Origin: Bog-473 sp963850095 | GTDB taxonomy: Bacteria > Actinomycetota > Acidimicrobiia > Acidimicrobiales > RAAP-2 | DNA length: 64,000 nucleotides | Direction of reading: 5' to 3' | Assembly: GCA_963850095.1 (NCBI GenBank) | Contig: CAWKJX010000016.1 | Span: 1 to 64,000, forward strand | Shown: piece after piece, positions 14,193 through 23,912 of the stretch | Layout: each line of letters opens with the position of its first letter | How positions within the stretch are numbered: the first letter of the stretch is position 1 | Translations under genes and position numbers: made by a program | The notes under the pieces: model-generated | Databases searched by the model: none | The model's input: the letters and a program-made list of their open reading frames with translations, nothing else | What the model was told of the DNA's origin: nothing

Positions 14193-15947
14193 TCACTCCA
14201 TGGCGACGATGGCTGCGACGAGTGCAATGCCTCCTGTCGAGCCGTTGAAGGCGGCGTCGCCGTAGTTGAAGATGCCGCCGTCGGAAGCCACGAGCCAGTA
14301 GCCGCCACCGTCCGCCGTGGCCGCCATGCCCACGATCGGCTTGTTGAGGGCCTGGCCACCGCGCGAGCCCAGAAACGCCGCATCGCCGTAGTTGAAGATG
14401 CCGCCGTCGGAGGCCACGAGCCAGTAGCCGCCACCGTCCGGAGTGGCCGCCATGCCGACGATCGGCTTGTTCAGGTGGAGGGAGCCGGCCGAGCCGTCGA
14501 ACCCGGCGTCGCCGTAGCTGAAGATGCCGCCGTCGGAGGCCACGAGCCAGTAGCCGCCGCCGTCCGCCGTGGCCGCCATGCCGACGATCGGCTTGTTCAG
14601 GTGGAGGGAGCCGGCCGAGCCGTGGAACCCGGCGTCGCCGTAGTTGAAGATGCCGCCATCGGAGGCCACCAGCCAGTAGCCGCCGCCGTCCGCCGTGGCC
14701 GCCATGCCGACAATGGGCGCATTCAGGTGCATGCTGCCGGTCGAGCCGTGGAAGCCCGCATTGCCGAAGCTGAAGATGCCACCGTCGGACGCCACCTCCC
14801 AGTAGCCCTGGCCGCCCGGGGTGACGGCCAGGCCCACGATGGGCGCGTTCAGGTGTTGGCCACCCATGGAGCCGAGGAACGGCTGACAGAAGGAGAACAC
14901 GCCACCGTCCGCGGCCACCATGCGGTACCCCGGACCCGAGCCACAGTTGACCGCGACCCCGAGCTGCTGGGCCTGGCCCGAGTTGGGGTCGATCATCAGC
15001 CCCGACTCGTCGACAGCCTCGAACGCGCTGGCCGGCACCGTCTTGAGCTCGTCGATCAGGGAGATCGGCCAACTGTCGTCCGCGGTACCTCCGAAGTACC
15101 AGTTGGAACCGTTGTCGGCCAGGATCAACCCGTACTGCTGCATGGCGCGCAGCACCACCTGGGCTTGGGGCGAGTAGCCGGAGATGTCGAAGCTGGCCTT
15201 GAGCCGGAACCGGGCCCCCATCGGCGGGAGGTCCGGGTTGGAGGCCGTGCCCGCCTCGTGGCGGGCCGGCCAGATGTACGAAGTGTCGGTCGCCTCGGCC
15301 GTCATACGGATGGCGTGGGTGATGACGCCAGACTCCACTTCGTCGTAACGCAGGAGCCCGGGCAGGATCGGCAGGCCGGCGGCGTCCGCCGATGTCCATC
15401 CGGCCGGCCGCAGGGCGTTGGACTCGAGGTTCCAGATCGCCCCCGAACCCGCGGTCGAGCCCGACGCGTTGTACTGCGCGTCGTACAACTCGTAGAGCGT
15501 GCAGGTCGACGGATTGACCATGATGGCGTGGCGGTCGCCCGTGGAGTCCTGACCGCCCTCAATCGGTGTCGTGGCGCTGAAGGGGTAGGGGCCGGGATCA
15601 CTCTCGTCGGCGTATTGGAACGTGATCGGCACCAGTGGCTGCGTGGGGGACACGACCGTGTAGGGCATGCCGTAGGGATTGGAGGGGTCGCCCGACGGTC
15701 CGAAGTCGGGATGGAGGTTGGTGGTGGAGGCATCCATGCTGGCCAGCCATTCGGCACTCTGCGGGTTGACCGGCAGGTTGGCGATGGGTGTGTTCCAGAC
15801 GTTGTCCGACGGGAACATGGGGCAGTTGGGCGCGCCAGGCACGGGCGTGCCGGCCGACGCCGTTGTCGGCGCCAGGCCGATGATCAGGCCCAGCCACATC
15901 ACTCCGGCGGCCACCAAGGCGACCGGTCCAGCGATCTTGTGTCGCAC
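14193..15947 (-). CDS. secreted protein with six tandem beta-repeats
   Basis: The 584-residue exported protein has a signal peptide (about residues 1-31, basic start then GPVALVAAGVMWLGLIIG and an ASA cleavage region), then an N-terminal domain of about 300 residues rich in Trp/Tyr/Pro (PSDNVWNTPIANLPV, YIWPARHEAG). The C-terminal 245 residues are tandem copies of a 42-residue repeat with core GYWLVASDGGIF-Y-GDA-F-GS-G. This repeat is frequent in secreted actinobacterial proteins and probably folds as a beta-propeller-like or solenoid ligand-binding domain. GTG start with GAGAGGG upstream. Function of the N-domain is unknown. Confidence 0.78.
   Translation of the reverse strand: MRHKIAGPVALVAAGVMWLGLIIGLAPTTASAGTPVPGAPNCPMFPSDNVWNTPIANLPVNPQSAEWLASMDASTTNLHPDFGPSGDPSNPYGMPYTVVSPTQPLVPITFQYADESDPGPYPFSATTPIEGGQDSTGDRHAIMVNPSTCTLYELYDAQYNASGSTAGSGAIWNLESNALRPAGWTSADAAGLPILPGLLRYDEVESGVITHAIRMTAEATDTSYIWPARHEAGTASNPDLPPMGARFRLKASFDISGYSPQAQVVLRAMQQYGLILADNGSNWYFGGTADDSWPISLIDELKTVPASAFEAVDESGLMIDPNSGQAQQLGVAVNCGSGPGYRMVAADGGVFSFCQPFLGSMGGQHLNAPIVGLAVTPGGQGYWEVASDGGIFSFGNAGFHGSTGSMHLNAPIVGMAATADGGGYWLVASDGGIFNYGDAGFHGSAGSLHLNKPIVGMAATADGGGYWLVASDGGIFSYGDAGFDGSAGSLHLNKPIVGMAATPDGGGYWLVASDGGIFNYGDAAFLGSRGGQALNKPIVGMAATADGGGYWLVASDGGIFNYGDAAFNGSTGGIALVAAIVAME
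14200..14930 (-). repeat. tandem 126-bp coding repeats
   Basis: About six copies of a 126-bp unit encode the 42-residue beta-repeat. Inner copies are almost identical at DNA level (for example CGATCGGCTTGTT recurs with constant spacing), indicating recent duplication or gene conversion within the array. Confidence 0.85.
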
Positions 15948-16037
15948 GAGTGCCCTCTCCCGCCCCGACCGTACCCGACGTGCCGCACCCTACCTGCACA
16001 GGCAGAGACGTTCGGGCCCTCGCATCGGGGTCGCTGC

Positions 16038-16493
16038 ATGTCAAACTTGTGTGTGGTGAAGCGTCTCGACCGGCTCACGCTGGTGTTCCTGGCTCTGGCG
16101 ATCGTGTGGGCATCGGCACAGTTGGTGTTGGCTTTCTTCGTCCACGTGACCGAGCGTGCCCGGTGGACCGGCTCCGGCTGGGTGGTGCCACCGACGCGGA
16201 CCTACATGCAGGCCTACGGGTTGTCCGAGGTGCTGCTCACAGTTCTTACCGTCGGCCTTGTCCTCCTGGTGGGCTGGGCACTGCAAAGCCGTCGCACGCG
16301 AGCGGAGCCCGGAGCGGGCGGCCTCGCGTGGGCGGCCGCCGCGTTGACCTGCGTCCTGGGCCTGATCGGGTTCGCCTATCTCTTCGGTGTCGGCTTGTGC
16401 CTGCTTCTGGCCTGCGCCACCGTGACGAGGAGGGCGCCGGCGGCACCTCCCGCCGATGCGCGTTCGACTCTGCACGCCGGCACGTCGGATTGA
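16038..16493 (+). CDS. small four-helix membrane protein
   Basis: The 151-residue protein has about four transmembrane helices: LTLVFLALAIVWASAQLVL, LSEVLLTVLTVGLVLLVGW, GGLAWAAAALTCVLGLIG and FAYLFGVGLCLLLACA. It ends in a short hydrophilic Ala/Pro/Asp tail. No family is recognised. The start could also be one of the GTGs shortly after the ATG. It stands alone, divergent from the secreted repeat protein. Confidence 0.6.
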   Translation: MSNLCVVKRLDRLTLVFLALAIVWASAQLVLAFFVHVTERARWTGSGWVVPPTRTYMQAYGLSEVLLTVLTVGLVLLVGWALQSRRTRAEPGAGGLAWAAAALTCVLGLIGFAYLFGVGLCLLLACATVTRRAPAAPPADARSTLHAGTSD

Positions 16494-16705
16494 GCGATCA
16501 CCAGACATAGGGATCAGCCGCTTCCGGGAGTCGGCGAACTCCCCGTACGGGTGAACCACGGTGACGATGAGCAGCACGACGTACACGCCGTGCACGCGCT
16601 GGAACAACCTCACGCAACCAGGCGACGGACGGGTACACGCGGCCCGCCGAAGCGCCGGTTCCACCCGATAGGGTTTTCGGGAGGGCCGATTACGGGGAGA
16701 CGGAA

Positions 16706-18244
16706 TTGAGCAGGACGGGTCTGCAGGGTCGCAATTGGGTCCTGGCCGCGATGATCTTCGCGGTCTCCATGACGTTCATCGACCAGACGATCGTCTCCAT
16801 CGCGGTGCCCAACATCCAGCGTGAGCTCGACCTGTCGTCGACCGGGGTGCAGTGGGTGGTCAACGGCTACCTGATCGCACTGGCTGCCCTGTTCGCACTC
16901 GGCGGCCGGCTGTCGGACATCTTCGGTCATACCAAGATGTGCGTCATCGGGGTCATCATCTTCGTCACCGCCTCGACCATGTGTGGCCTGACGCCGACGG
17001 GGTCGGGCGCCGAAGCGTGGATCGTCGGCTTCCGGGTGCTCCAGGGGGCCGGTGGCGCGCTGATGTTCCCGGCCGCGCTGGCCATCGTGGTCAACACGTT
17101 CCCACTGCGCGAGCGGGGCAAGGCCCTGGCCCTGTTCTTCGGGATCGCCGGAGGGCTGACCGCCATCGGACCGATTCTGGGCGGCTACCTCACGCAGTGG
17201 ACGTGGCGGGCCATCTTCTGGGTGAACATCCCCGTCGCCCTCATCGCACTCGCCCTCATCGCCGTGTCGAAACCCCACACCGAATTCCGAAGGGCCCCGA
17301 TCGACTACCGCGGTGCCGTGCTCATCGCGGTGGGCATCGCCCTCAGCATCTTCGGCCTGCAGCAGTCGGCGCTGTGGGGATGGAGCAATCCGGGCACCTG
17401 GCTCTGCATCATCGGCGGGCTCTTGATCATCGCCCTCTTCGTCCTGCTCGAGCTGCGGACGGAGTCGCCGCTCATCAAGGTCTCTATCTTCCGCATCCGG
17501 CCCTTCGCCGTAGAGAACCTGGTGCTGCTGATCGCCATGATGGCCTTCATCCCGATCTTCTTCTTCGCCAGCGAGTACGCCCAGATCGCGCTGCACAAGA
17601 CGGCTTCGGAGGCCGGTGTCTTCCTGCTCTTCTTCTTCCTCGGGTTCGTCATCGCCGCCCAGGTGGGGGGACGCATGCTCGACCGGGAAGGGGCGAAGCG
17701 GGCCGTGGTGCTCGGCTGTGCCATCGCAGCGGTCGGCTTCGGGCTGTGGGCCTCCAAAGCGACGACCCTGAACTTCGGCAAGCAGCAGCTGTGGGTCATC
17801 GTCGCCGGCGCCGGCATGGGTCTCATGCTCGGTCCGGCCAACACCGACGCGGTCAACCGGGCCGGCAGCCTCTCCTACGGCGAGGCGACCGGCATCACCC
17901 AGACGATCCGGAACTACGGAGCCAGCTTGGGCCTCGCTGCCCTGGGCACCATCCTCTTGTTCAGTTTCCGCTCTCACCTGACTACGTCGCTGAAGGGGAT
18001 GGGCGATCCGCGCGCGGCAGCCGACGCCGCCCGGGTGACGCAATCACACGGCGGAGGGTCGGTGGCCTCCATACCGCATTACGTGTCCCTGGACTTCGCC
18101 CAGGCCACCCAGACGGTGCTCTACGTGATCTGCGGGATCATGGCCGTGGCGGCAGCGGTGGCTCTCTTCGGCCTCCGGCGTGGCCGCCAGGAGGTGCCGA
18201 CCGACGTCGAGGCCGTTGCTGCTGCCGCCGCCGACACCGCCTGA
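16706..18244 (+). CDS. MFS drug exporter (DHA2/EmrB-QacA type)
   Basis: A 512-residue transporter with about 14 predicted helices. Diagnostics: FIDQTIVSIAVPNIQRELDL in helix 1, QWVVNGYLIALAALFALGGRLSD (motif A, G-x-L-s-D), and GFRVLQGAGGALMFPAALAIV (motif C region). It would export drugs or metabolites using the proton gradient. TTG start preceded by GGGGAG. The C-terminus ends in an Ala-rich soluble tail. No regulator gene is directly adjacent. Confidence 0.88.
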   Translation: MSRTGLQGRNWVLAAMIFAVSMTFIDQTIVSIAVPNIQRELDLSSTGVQWVVNGYLIALAALFALGGRLSDIFGHTKMCVIGVIIFVTASTMCGLTPTGSGAEAWIVGFRVLQGAGGALMFPAALAIVVNTFPLRERGKALALFFGIAGGLTAIGPILGGYLTQWTWRAIFWVNIPVALIALALIAVSKPHTEFRRAPIDYRGAVLIAVGIALSIFGLQQSALWGWSNPGTWLCIIGGLLIIALFVLLELRTESPLIKVSIFRIRPFAVENLVLLIAMMAFIPIFFFASEYAQIALHKTASEAGVFLLFFFLGFVIAAQVGGRMLDREGAKRAVVLGCAIAAVGFGLWASKATTLNFGKQQLWVIVAGAGMGLMLGPANTDAVNRAGSLSYGEATGITQTIRNYGASLGLAALGTILLFSFRSHLTTSLKGMGDPRAAADAARVTQSHGGGSVASIPHYVSLDFAQATQTVLYVICGIMAVAAAVALFGLRRGRQEVPTDVEAVAAAAADTA

Positions 18245-18386
18245 CCCGGGTGGCCCCGAAGGGACGAGCGCGGTGGCACGCCACGGTGGAAGGGCACTGT
18301 CGGAAGCCAATGTTCGGGCCCCGACTGTCGTAACCTCGCGGCTCATCGAGCGTCCCTTTCCGACGGGCGACGACCAGGAGGCAGAG

Positions 18387-19127
18387 ATGTCGCAGCGCAG
18401 CAGTCGGATCGGGATCCTCATGGCGGCACTGGTGGCCATCGGCGTCTTGGGCACCGGGTGCGCCGCCATCAGCAAGGTCAAGCAGACGGTCCACAACGTC
18501 GAGGGCAACCGGGCCACCATCGACTCGTTCACTCAGAAGATCAACGCGGGCCAGAACGTGCCGTTCCAGGCCACGTACACGACGACCGGCAGCTCACCCG
18601 CCACGATCGTCTACGCCACCAACCCGTCGACCAACGAGCTGGCGTTCCACCTCACCATGACCGGTCAGAACGCCTCGAGCACGCAGTTCATCGTCAATTC
18701 GTCGGGCAACTATCTCTGCACCGAGAGCAGCTCCGATTCTTCGTGGTCGTGCAACAAGCTCGACAAGGCCAGCGCGGCCGACGAGCAGAACATCGTCGAC
18801 TTCTACACACCCTCGCACTGGGTGAACTTCCTCAAGGGCGTCTCGCTGGTGGCCGGCCTGGCCGGTGACAAGGTGAGCTCGTCGACCATGTCGATCAGCG
18901 GTTTCAGCGACATGAGCTGCGTGGACCTGGTGGCCAAGGGAGTGGCGGGCACCAGCACCATCTGCACCACCCAACAGAACATTCTCGGCTACGTCAAGGT
19001 GGCCCAGGACTCGACCAGCTTCCAGATCACGGACTACTCGGGGTCGCCCTCGTCCTCGCTCTTCCAGTTGCCGCCCGGAGCCACGATCACAACCGTCACG
19101 TTGCCCACGACGACCACGACGACGTGA
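18387..19127 (+). CDS. putative secreted lipoprotein
   Basis: A 246-residue protein with a basic start, a hydrophobic stretch and LGTGC at residues 21-25, an imperfect lipobox (Gly at -3). The mature part is Ser/Thr-rich with several cysteines, beta-strand-rich, and ends in a Thr run. The ATG has an AGGAGG-like RBS. Its stop overlaps the GTG of the amidase gene by 4 bp. It resembles mycobacterial LppX/LprG-size lipoproteins only in general layout; no family is assigned. Confidence 0.65.
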   Translation: MSQRSSRIGILMAALVAIGVLGTGCAAISKVKQTVHNVEGNRATIDSFTQKINAGQNVPFQATYTTTGSSPATIVYATNPSTNELAFHLTMTGQNASSTQFIVNSSGNYLCTESSSDSSWSCNKLDKASAADEQNIVDFYTPSHWVNFLKGVSLVAGLAGDKVSSSTMSISGFSDMSCVDLVAKGVAGTSTICTTQQNILGYVKVAQDSTSFQITDYSGSPSSSLFQLPPGATITTVTLPTTTTTT

Positions 19128-20242
19128 CCACCTTCATCGCCCGCTACGACACCTCGGGTCCCGGCGTGCGATTGGCCGTCAAGGATCTGATCGACATGGA
19201 GGGGGAGCCGACGACCGCCGGCTGTCGCGCCGTGGCCCAGCGGGCCCTCCCGGCCGAGCGCGATGCCGCCTGCCTGGCCGGGGCGCGGGCGGCCGGGGCA
19301 CGCATTGTGGGCCGCACCAACCTGCACGAGCTGGCGCTCGGTGTGACGGGGGTGAACCCGTGGTACGGGACTCCGGTCAACCCCCTCGACCCGGCGCTGG
19401 TACCGGGCGGCTCGTCGAGCGGCTCGGCCGTCGCCGTCGCCACGGGTGAGGCGGATGTCGCCTACGGGAGTGACACCGGCGGATCGGTGCGCATCCCATC
19501 GGCGTGCTGCGGCACCGCGGGCCTGAAGACCACGTGGGGTCGGATCTCCTTGGACGGTGTCTGGCCGCTGTCCCCGAGCTTCGACACCATCGGACCGATG
19601 GCCCGCGACGTCGCCGGCCTGGTCGTCGGTATGGAGCTCCTCCAGCCGGACTTCACCGTGGCCCCGGACGACCAGGGGCGCGACGTGCAGGTGGGCGTCC
19701 TCACCGTCGACGCCGAACCTGCCATTACGGCTGCCGTCGATCGTGCCGTGAACCTTTCGGGATGGGAACGCAGCGATCTGACCATCGACGGCTGGGACAA
19801 CGCCACCGTACAGGCCGGCCTGCTCCTCGTCGTCGAGGCGTGGCACACCGACGCCGCGCTCATGATCGAGGATCCCGACGGCATCGGGTCCGACGTGAGA
19901 GAGCGGCTGACCATGGGTTCGTCGTTCGACGACGGCTCGGTCCGCGCCGCCTGGGGGGCGCAGCGTGAGCTGCTGGCCGCGCTCCACGGCGCCTTCGAGC
20001 GGGTCGATGTCATCGCCACGCCGACGCTGACCATCTTCCCGCCACCCCTGGACGAGGGCGACGACCTTCTCGTCTCGCGCAACACGCTGCCGGTCAATTT
20101 GGCCGGCGTCCCCGCTCTGTCGCTGCCGGTGCCGACCGGCGGCCCGCTGCCGGCGAGTCTGCAGCTCATCGGGCCGGCGGGCAGCGAGGAGCGTTTGTTG
20201 GCCATGGGTGCCCATCTCGAACGAGCCGTCCAGGCTGGCTGA
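19124..20242 (+). CDS. amidase-signature family hydrolase
   Basis: A 372-residue serine amidase with a Ser-cisSer-Lys triad: Lys20 in AVKDLID, the cis-Ser in VPGGSSSGSA (around residue 98), and the nucleophile Ser121 in GSDTGGSVRIP. It is shorter than GatA (about 480 aa) and lacks its C-terminal extension, so it is more likely a small-molecule amidase than the tRNA amidotransferase subunit. GTG start overlapping the lipoprotein stop by 4 bp. Confidence 0.85.
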   Translation: MTTFIARYDTSGPGVRLAVKDLIDMEGEPTTAGCRAVAQRALPAERDAACLAGARAAGARIVGRTNLHELALGVTGVNPWYGTPVNPLDPALVPGGSSSGSAVAVATGEADVAYGSDTGGSVRIPSACCGTAGLKTTWGRISLDGVWPLSPSFDTIGPMARDVAGLVVGMELLQPDFTVAPDDQGRDVQVGVLTVDAEPAITAAVDRAVNLSGWERSDLTIDGWDNATVQAGLLLVVEAWHTDAALMIEDPDGIGSDVRERLTMGSSFDDGSVRAAWGAQRELLAALHGAFERVDVIATPTLTIFPPPLDEGDDLLVSRNTLPVNLAGVPALSLPVPTGGPLPASLQLIGPAGSEERLLAMGAHLERAVQAG

Positions 20243-20281
20243 GGTATCCGGGCCGGGCCGGGCCGCGGCGGGCCGGTTCCC

Positions 20282-21223
20282 TCATGACGCATGGCGGCCG
20301 ACGAGCCCGCGCCCTATGTCGGCCAGGTGTGCCCGCACCGCATCGGGCTCCACGATTTCGATGGCGTCGGAGAAGCCGGCCAGCTGCCTCGCCACCATCA
20401 GCTCCGACTGGGCGCGCACCTCCACCTCCACCAGGCCGTCCGGTCCGGGCGCGCCCAGGCGCGCCCGGGTGCCGAAGACGTAGCGCAGCACATCGGCGAT
20501 GGTTTCGTCCGTGCGCAGGCGCACCGTCACCGGGGAACGCTGGCGGTCCACCGTGGTGACGATCGAACGCCACGCTTCAGCGAGGTCGAAGTCGTCGGGC
20601 CGCACGACCGCCCGGCCGTTCGGGACGACGGACCGCACCCGGCTGACGCGGAACGTGCGCTGCCCCGCGTCCGTCTCGGCGATGAGGTACCACGTGTTGT
20701 TCTTCACCACGAGCCCCAGCGGGTGCACGGTGCGCACGGACACCCTTCCGTCGCGGCGCCGGTAGCCCAACTCCACCTGGGCGGCCTCTATGACGGCCTG
20801 CTGCAGAGACTCGAGGTGGTCGAGCGGCGCCGGCTCGGTCTGGTCCCACCCGGCCGGGTCGCGCACCACGGCAGCCGCGGCGGCCTCGGCGTGCTGGCGG
20901 AACGTGGTGGGCAGGGCCTGGACCAGCTTGCGCAACGCGGCGCGCACGTCGGGTGTGGCCGCGGCCGGACCCGCCAGGAGGAAGAGCGCCCGGGCCTCGT
21001 CCGCCGTGAGGCCGCTCAGGTCCGTGCGCGCCCCGCCGACAAGCTCCCAACCGCCTCCCCGACCCGGCTGCGAGTAGACGGGGACCCCGGCCTGGGCCAG
21101 CCCTTCGAGATCGCGGCGCGCCGTGCGCTCGCTGACCTCGAGCTCCTGGGCCAGCTGGCCGGCGGTGATCCGCCCGCGTGCCTGCAGGACCAGCAGGGTG
21201 GCGACGAGGCGGTCGGCGCGCAT
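20282..21223 (-). CDS. HTH-WYL transcriptional regulator (YafY-like)
   Basis: The 313-residue protein has an N-terminal HTH_11/DeoR-like domain (MRADRLVATLLVLQARGRIT, then QELEVSERTARRDLEGL) and a WYL ligand-sensing domain (HPLGLVVKNNTWYLIAETD, with FRVSRVRSV). WYL regulators bind nucleotide or nucleic-acid-derived ligands. The ATG at 21223 was chosen because upstream codons are not coding-like. It is divergent from the DinB-like gene with about 110 bp between them, which it probably controls, as is common for YafY/DinB neighbours. Confidence 0.86.
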   Translation of the reverse strand: MRADRLVATLLVLQARGRITAGQLAQELEVSERTARRDLEGLAQAGVPVYSQPGRGGGWELVGGARTDLSGLTADEARALFLLAGPAAATPDVRAALRKLVQALPTTFRQHAEAAAAAVVRDPAGWDQTEPAPLDHLESLQQAVIEAAQVELGYRRRDGRVSVRTVHPLGLVVKNNTWYLIAETDAGQRTFRVSRVRSVVPNGRAVVRPDDFDLAEAWRSIVTTVDRQRSPVTVRLRTDETIADVLRYVFGTRARLGAPGPDGLVEVEVRAQSELMVARQLAGFSDAIEIVEPDAVRAHLADIGRGLVGRHAS

Positions 21224-21334
21224 GGGGACAGTTTTATCGGAAAAGTGGCCAAAAGGTGTCCAGTTCTGTCCCGCACCATGGATCCCATCGACCACTGGCC
21301 GCCGGCCCGCCCGGCAGAAACGGAGACGTGAGCA

Positions 21335-21895
21335 ATGCCCGGACTGGTACCACCTGTCGTAGACGAGCGCGAGACCCTCCTCGCCTATCTGGCCCAGCAG
21401 CGCGACGCCCTGCGTTACGCCGCCCACGGCCTGAGCGACCGGCAGGCATCGTCGCGCCCCTCGGCGAGCGCGCTCTGCCTCGCCGGCCTGATCAAACACG
21501 TCGCCCTGGTCGAGCGGGCCTGGACCACGTTCCTCGTCACCGGTGACACGTCGGTGTTCGACGCCGAGGACGACTACGTCAACGGGTTCTCGTTGGTCGG
21601 TGGCGAGACGCTGGCCGACGTCCTGGCCCAGGCGTCGGAGCAAGCTCGTCGCACCGAGGAGATCGTGTCCGGCCTGGCCGACCTCGGGGCGCCGTTGCCG
21701 GCGACGACCGACGTGGTCCCCTGGATCCCGGCCGGTCAGGTGTGGACGGCCCGCTGGGTGCTGCTGCACCTCATTGAGGAGACGGCACGCCACGCCGGTC
21801 ACGCCGACATCGTCCGCGAGACCATCGACGGGGCCACGTGTTGGACGCTGATGGCGGAGGCGGAGGGCTGGCCACAGCGGGACTGGGTCGCCTGA
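21335..21895 (+). CDS. DinB/DUF664-family protein
   Basis: A 186-residue four-helix-bundle protein. The start ERETLLAYLAQQRDALRYAA, the LAGLIKHVALVERAW helix with one His, and the VLLHLIEETARHAGHADIVRE helix with the other His ligands match the DinB_2 metal-binding bundle, here the actinobacterial DUF664 type. Enzymatic role is unknown; relatives include thiol-dependent (mycothiol/bacillithiol) transferases. Likely regulated by the divergent WYL protein. Confidence 0.85.
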   Translation: MPGLVPPVVDERETLLAYLAQQRDALRYAAHGLSDRQASSRPSASALCLAGLIKHVALVERAWTTFLVTGDTSVFDAEDDYVNGFSLVGGETLADVLAQASEQARRTEEIVSGLADLGAPLPATTDVVPWIPAGQVWTARWVLLHLIEETARHAGHADIVRETIDGATCWTLMAEAEGWPQRDWVA

Positions 21896-21917
21896 GCCGC
21901 TCATAGGGTGGGAGCGC

Positions 21918-22559
21918 ATGGAGATCCAGGTCTGGTCCGATTTCGCCTGCCCGTGGTGCGCGCTGGGGTTCTACCGGCTCGACGCCGCCCTGGCTCGGTT
22001 CGACCACGGCGATGCCGTCGAGGTGGTGCACCGGTCCTACGAGCTCGACCCGCACGCGCCGGCCCGCCGGGACCTTACGTCGGAGCAGGCGGTGGCGCGC
22101 AAGTACGGGTTGGGACCCGAGCGGGTGAAGGCCGGGCACGCCCAGCTGACCGAGCTGGGCCGCCAGGTCGGCCTCGTCTTCCACTTCGAGCGGGTCCAAC
22201 TGGGGAACACGTTCGACGCCCACCGCGTGGCCCAGTCGGCCCGGGGCCAGGATTGTGAGGACGCATTACTCAAAGGACTGTTCGCGGCCTACTTCACCGA
22301 AGGACGGCTGCTCTCCGACCACGCCGTGTTGGCCGACGTGGCCGTGTCGGCGGGCCTCGACGCGAGGGTCACCGACACGGTGCTCGCCGGCGACCTCTAC
22401 GCACGAGAGGTGCGGCTGGACGAGTCCACCGCCTACGAGCTCGAGGTGACGGGCGTGCCCTACTTCCTCATCAACGGCGCCTGGCCCATTCCGGGCGCTC
22501 AGGACGTCGACACGCTGGTGACGGTGCTCGAGCGTGCCCGGGCCCGTTCAGCGCATTGA
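21918..22559 (+). CDS. DsbA-family oxidoreductase (FrnE-like)
   Basis: A 213-residue thioredoxin-fold protein with the active-site CPWC at the end of the first strand (WSDFACPWCALGFYRL) and the cis-Pro loop EVTGVPYFLING near the C-terminus. No signal peptide, so it is cytoplasmic, like FrnE-type DsbA proteins. It follows the DinB-like gene by 22 bp and converges with the decarboxylase gene, overlapping its 3' end by 12 bp. Confidence 0.88.
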   Translation: MEIQVWSDFACPWCALGFYRLDAALARFDHGDAVEVVHRSYELDPHAPARRDLTSEQAVARKYGLGPERVKAGHAQLTELGRQVGLVFHFERVQLGNTFDAHRVAQSARGQDCEDALLKGLFAAYFTEGRLLSDHAVLADVAVSAGLDARVTDTVLAGDLYAREVRLDESTAYELEVTGVPYFLINGAWPIPGAQDVDTLVTVLERARARSAH

Positions 22560-23912
22560 GTCGAGGATCTCGTCCACCATTTCGACCATCGTGTTCGGAT
22601 GGAGGAAGCAGAAGCGCGCCACTGTCTCGCCCTCCCAGCTCGTCGGGGTGACGAACCCGATCTGATCGCGCAGCAGGCGGGCCGACCAGGCCTCGTACTC
22701 CACCTTGGTCCAGCCCGGCCGGCGGAACAGCACAATGGACAACCCCGGCTGGCGGACGAGCTCCACGTGGGTGGCCGCGTCGACACGTTCGGCCGCCTGT
22801 TGTGCCATGGCGAGGCCGGCCTCCACCGCCTCGCCATAGGCGTCGAGGCCGTTGACCGCCATGGAGAACCACAACGGCAGCCCCCGGCCGCGGCGGGTCA
22901 GGTGGAAGGCGTAGTCGCTCGGATTCCACTCGTTGGGCTCGCCGCTGTGCAGCACGTCGAGGTACTGGGCGTCTTGCGTGTGCACCGCCTTGGCCAGGTT
23001 GGGCTGGCGGTAGACCAGCCCGGCGCAGTCGAAGGGCGCGAAGAGCCACTTGTGAGGATCGACGATGAATGAGTCCGCCCTGCCGAAACCGGTGAATTGC
23101 CCGTGGATCGACGACGCGAAGAGTGCCGCCGCGCCGCCATAGGCGCCGTCGATGTGGAACCACAACGAGTACTCGGCCGCCACGTCCGCCACACCGTCGA
23201 GGTCGTCCACGATGCCAGCGTTGGTCGTGCCCGCGGTCGCCACCACTCCGATGACGTCGGCGCGCCGGGGGTCGTCGCGCAGCGCCGCCCGCAGCGCCGC
23301 CCCGGTCAGCCGGTGCCCCTCGACCGGGACCAGGAAGGCGCCCACGCCCAGGACGTGCAGCGCTTTGCCCACCGACGAGTGGGCGTCCTCGCTCATGGCC
23401 ACCAGCGGACGTTGCGGTGCCTCGCCGCCGCGCCGGTACGCCGCCGTGTCGCGGGCCACCATCAGCGCAGAGAGGTTGCCGGCCGAACCGCCCGCCACGA
23501 AGCAGCCGCCCGCCTCCTCGGGGAACCCGGCCTGCGCCGCCAGCACGGCCAGGGCCTGGTTCTCGGCCACGACGACGCCGGCCGCCTCGAGCCATGAGGT
23601 GCCGTGCAGCGACGAGCAGGAGACGAACATGTCGAAGAGCAGCGAGGCCTTGGTGGGGGCGGCCGGAATGAACGACAAGAACCGCGGACTGTCCACCGAG
23701 ACCACGGCCAGGGCGAGCTCGTCGGTCCAGACCCGCAGGACGTCGGCCGCGTCATTGCCCTCCGGCCGCATCAATCCCTCCAGGGCGGGCCCGAGGGACT
23801 CGACCAGCCCGCCGAAGTCGAGGGACACCGGGTCCATGGACAGGCGCTCCCGGCAGGCGGACATGATCAGGTCGGTCATGCCCTCGTCGTAGTGGAACAT
23901 GGCGCTCGGCAT
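22548..23912 (-). CDS. PLP-dependent amino-acid decarboxylase (group II)
   Basis: A 454-residue enzyme of the aromatic-amino-acid/glutamate decarboxylase superfamily. Features: GGCFVAGGSAGNLSALMVAR (cofactor phosphate region), FHIDGAYGGAA (Asp binding the pyridine N), and the Schiff-base lysine in VDPHKWLFAPF. Substrate (Trp, Tyr, Glu or Asp-like) cannot be fixed. Its ATG overlaps the larC stop (TGATG), so it is translationally coupled to the nickel-pincer genes, an odd partnership. Confidence 0.85.
   Translation of the reverse strand: MPSAMFHYDEGMTDLIMSACRERLSMDPVSLDFGGLVESLGPALEGLMRPEGNDAADVLRVWTDELALAVVSVDSPRFLSFIPAAPTKASLLFDMFVSCSSLHGTSWLEAAGVVVAENQALAVLAAQAGFPEEAGGCFVAGGSAGNLSALMVARDTAAYRRGGEAPQRPLVAMSEDAHSSVGKALHVLGVGAFLVPVEGHRLTGAALRAALRDDPRRADVIGVVATAGTTNAGIVDDLDGVADVAAEYSLWFHIDGAYGGAAALFASSIHGQFTGFGRADSFIVDPHKWLFAPFDCAGLVYRQPNLAKAVHTQDAQYLDVLHSGEPNEWNPSDYAFHLTRRGRGLPLWFSMAVNGLDAYGEAVEAGLAMAQQAAERVDAATHVELVRQPGLSIVLFRRPGWTKVEYEAWSARLLRDQIGFVTPTSWEGETVARFCFLHPNTMVEMVDEILDSMR

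Noticed and set aside
14200..14930. CRISPR-like regular spacing
   Set aside because: The 126-bp periodic units are in-frame coding repeats with no spacer/repeat alternation and no cas genes nearby.
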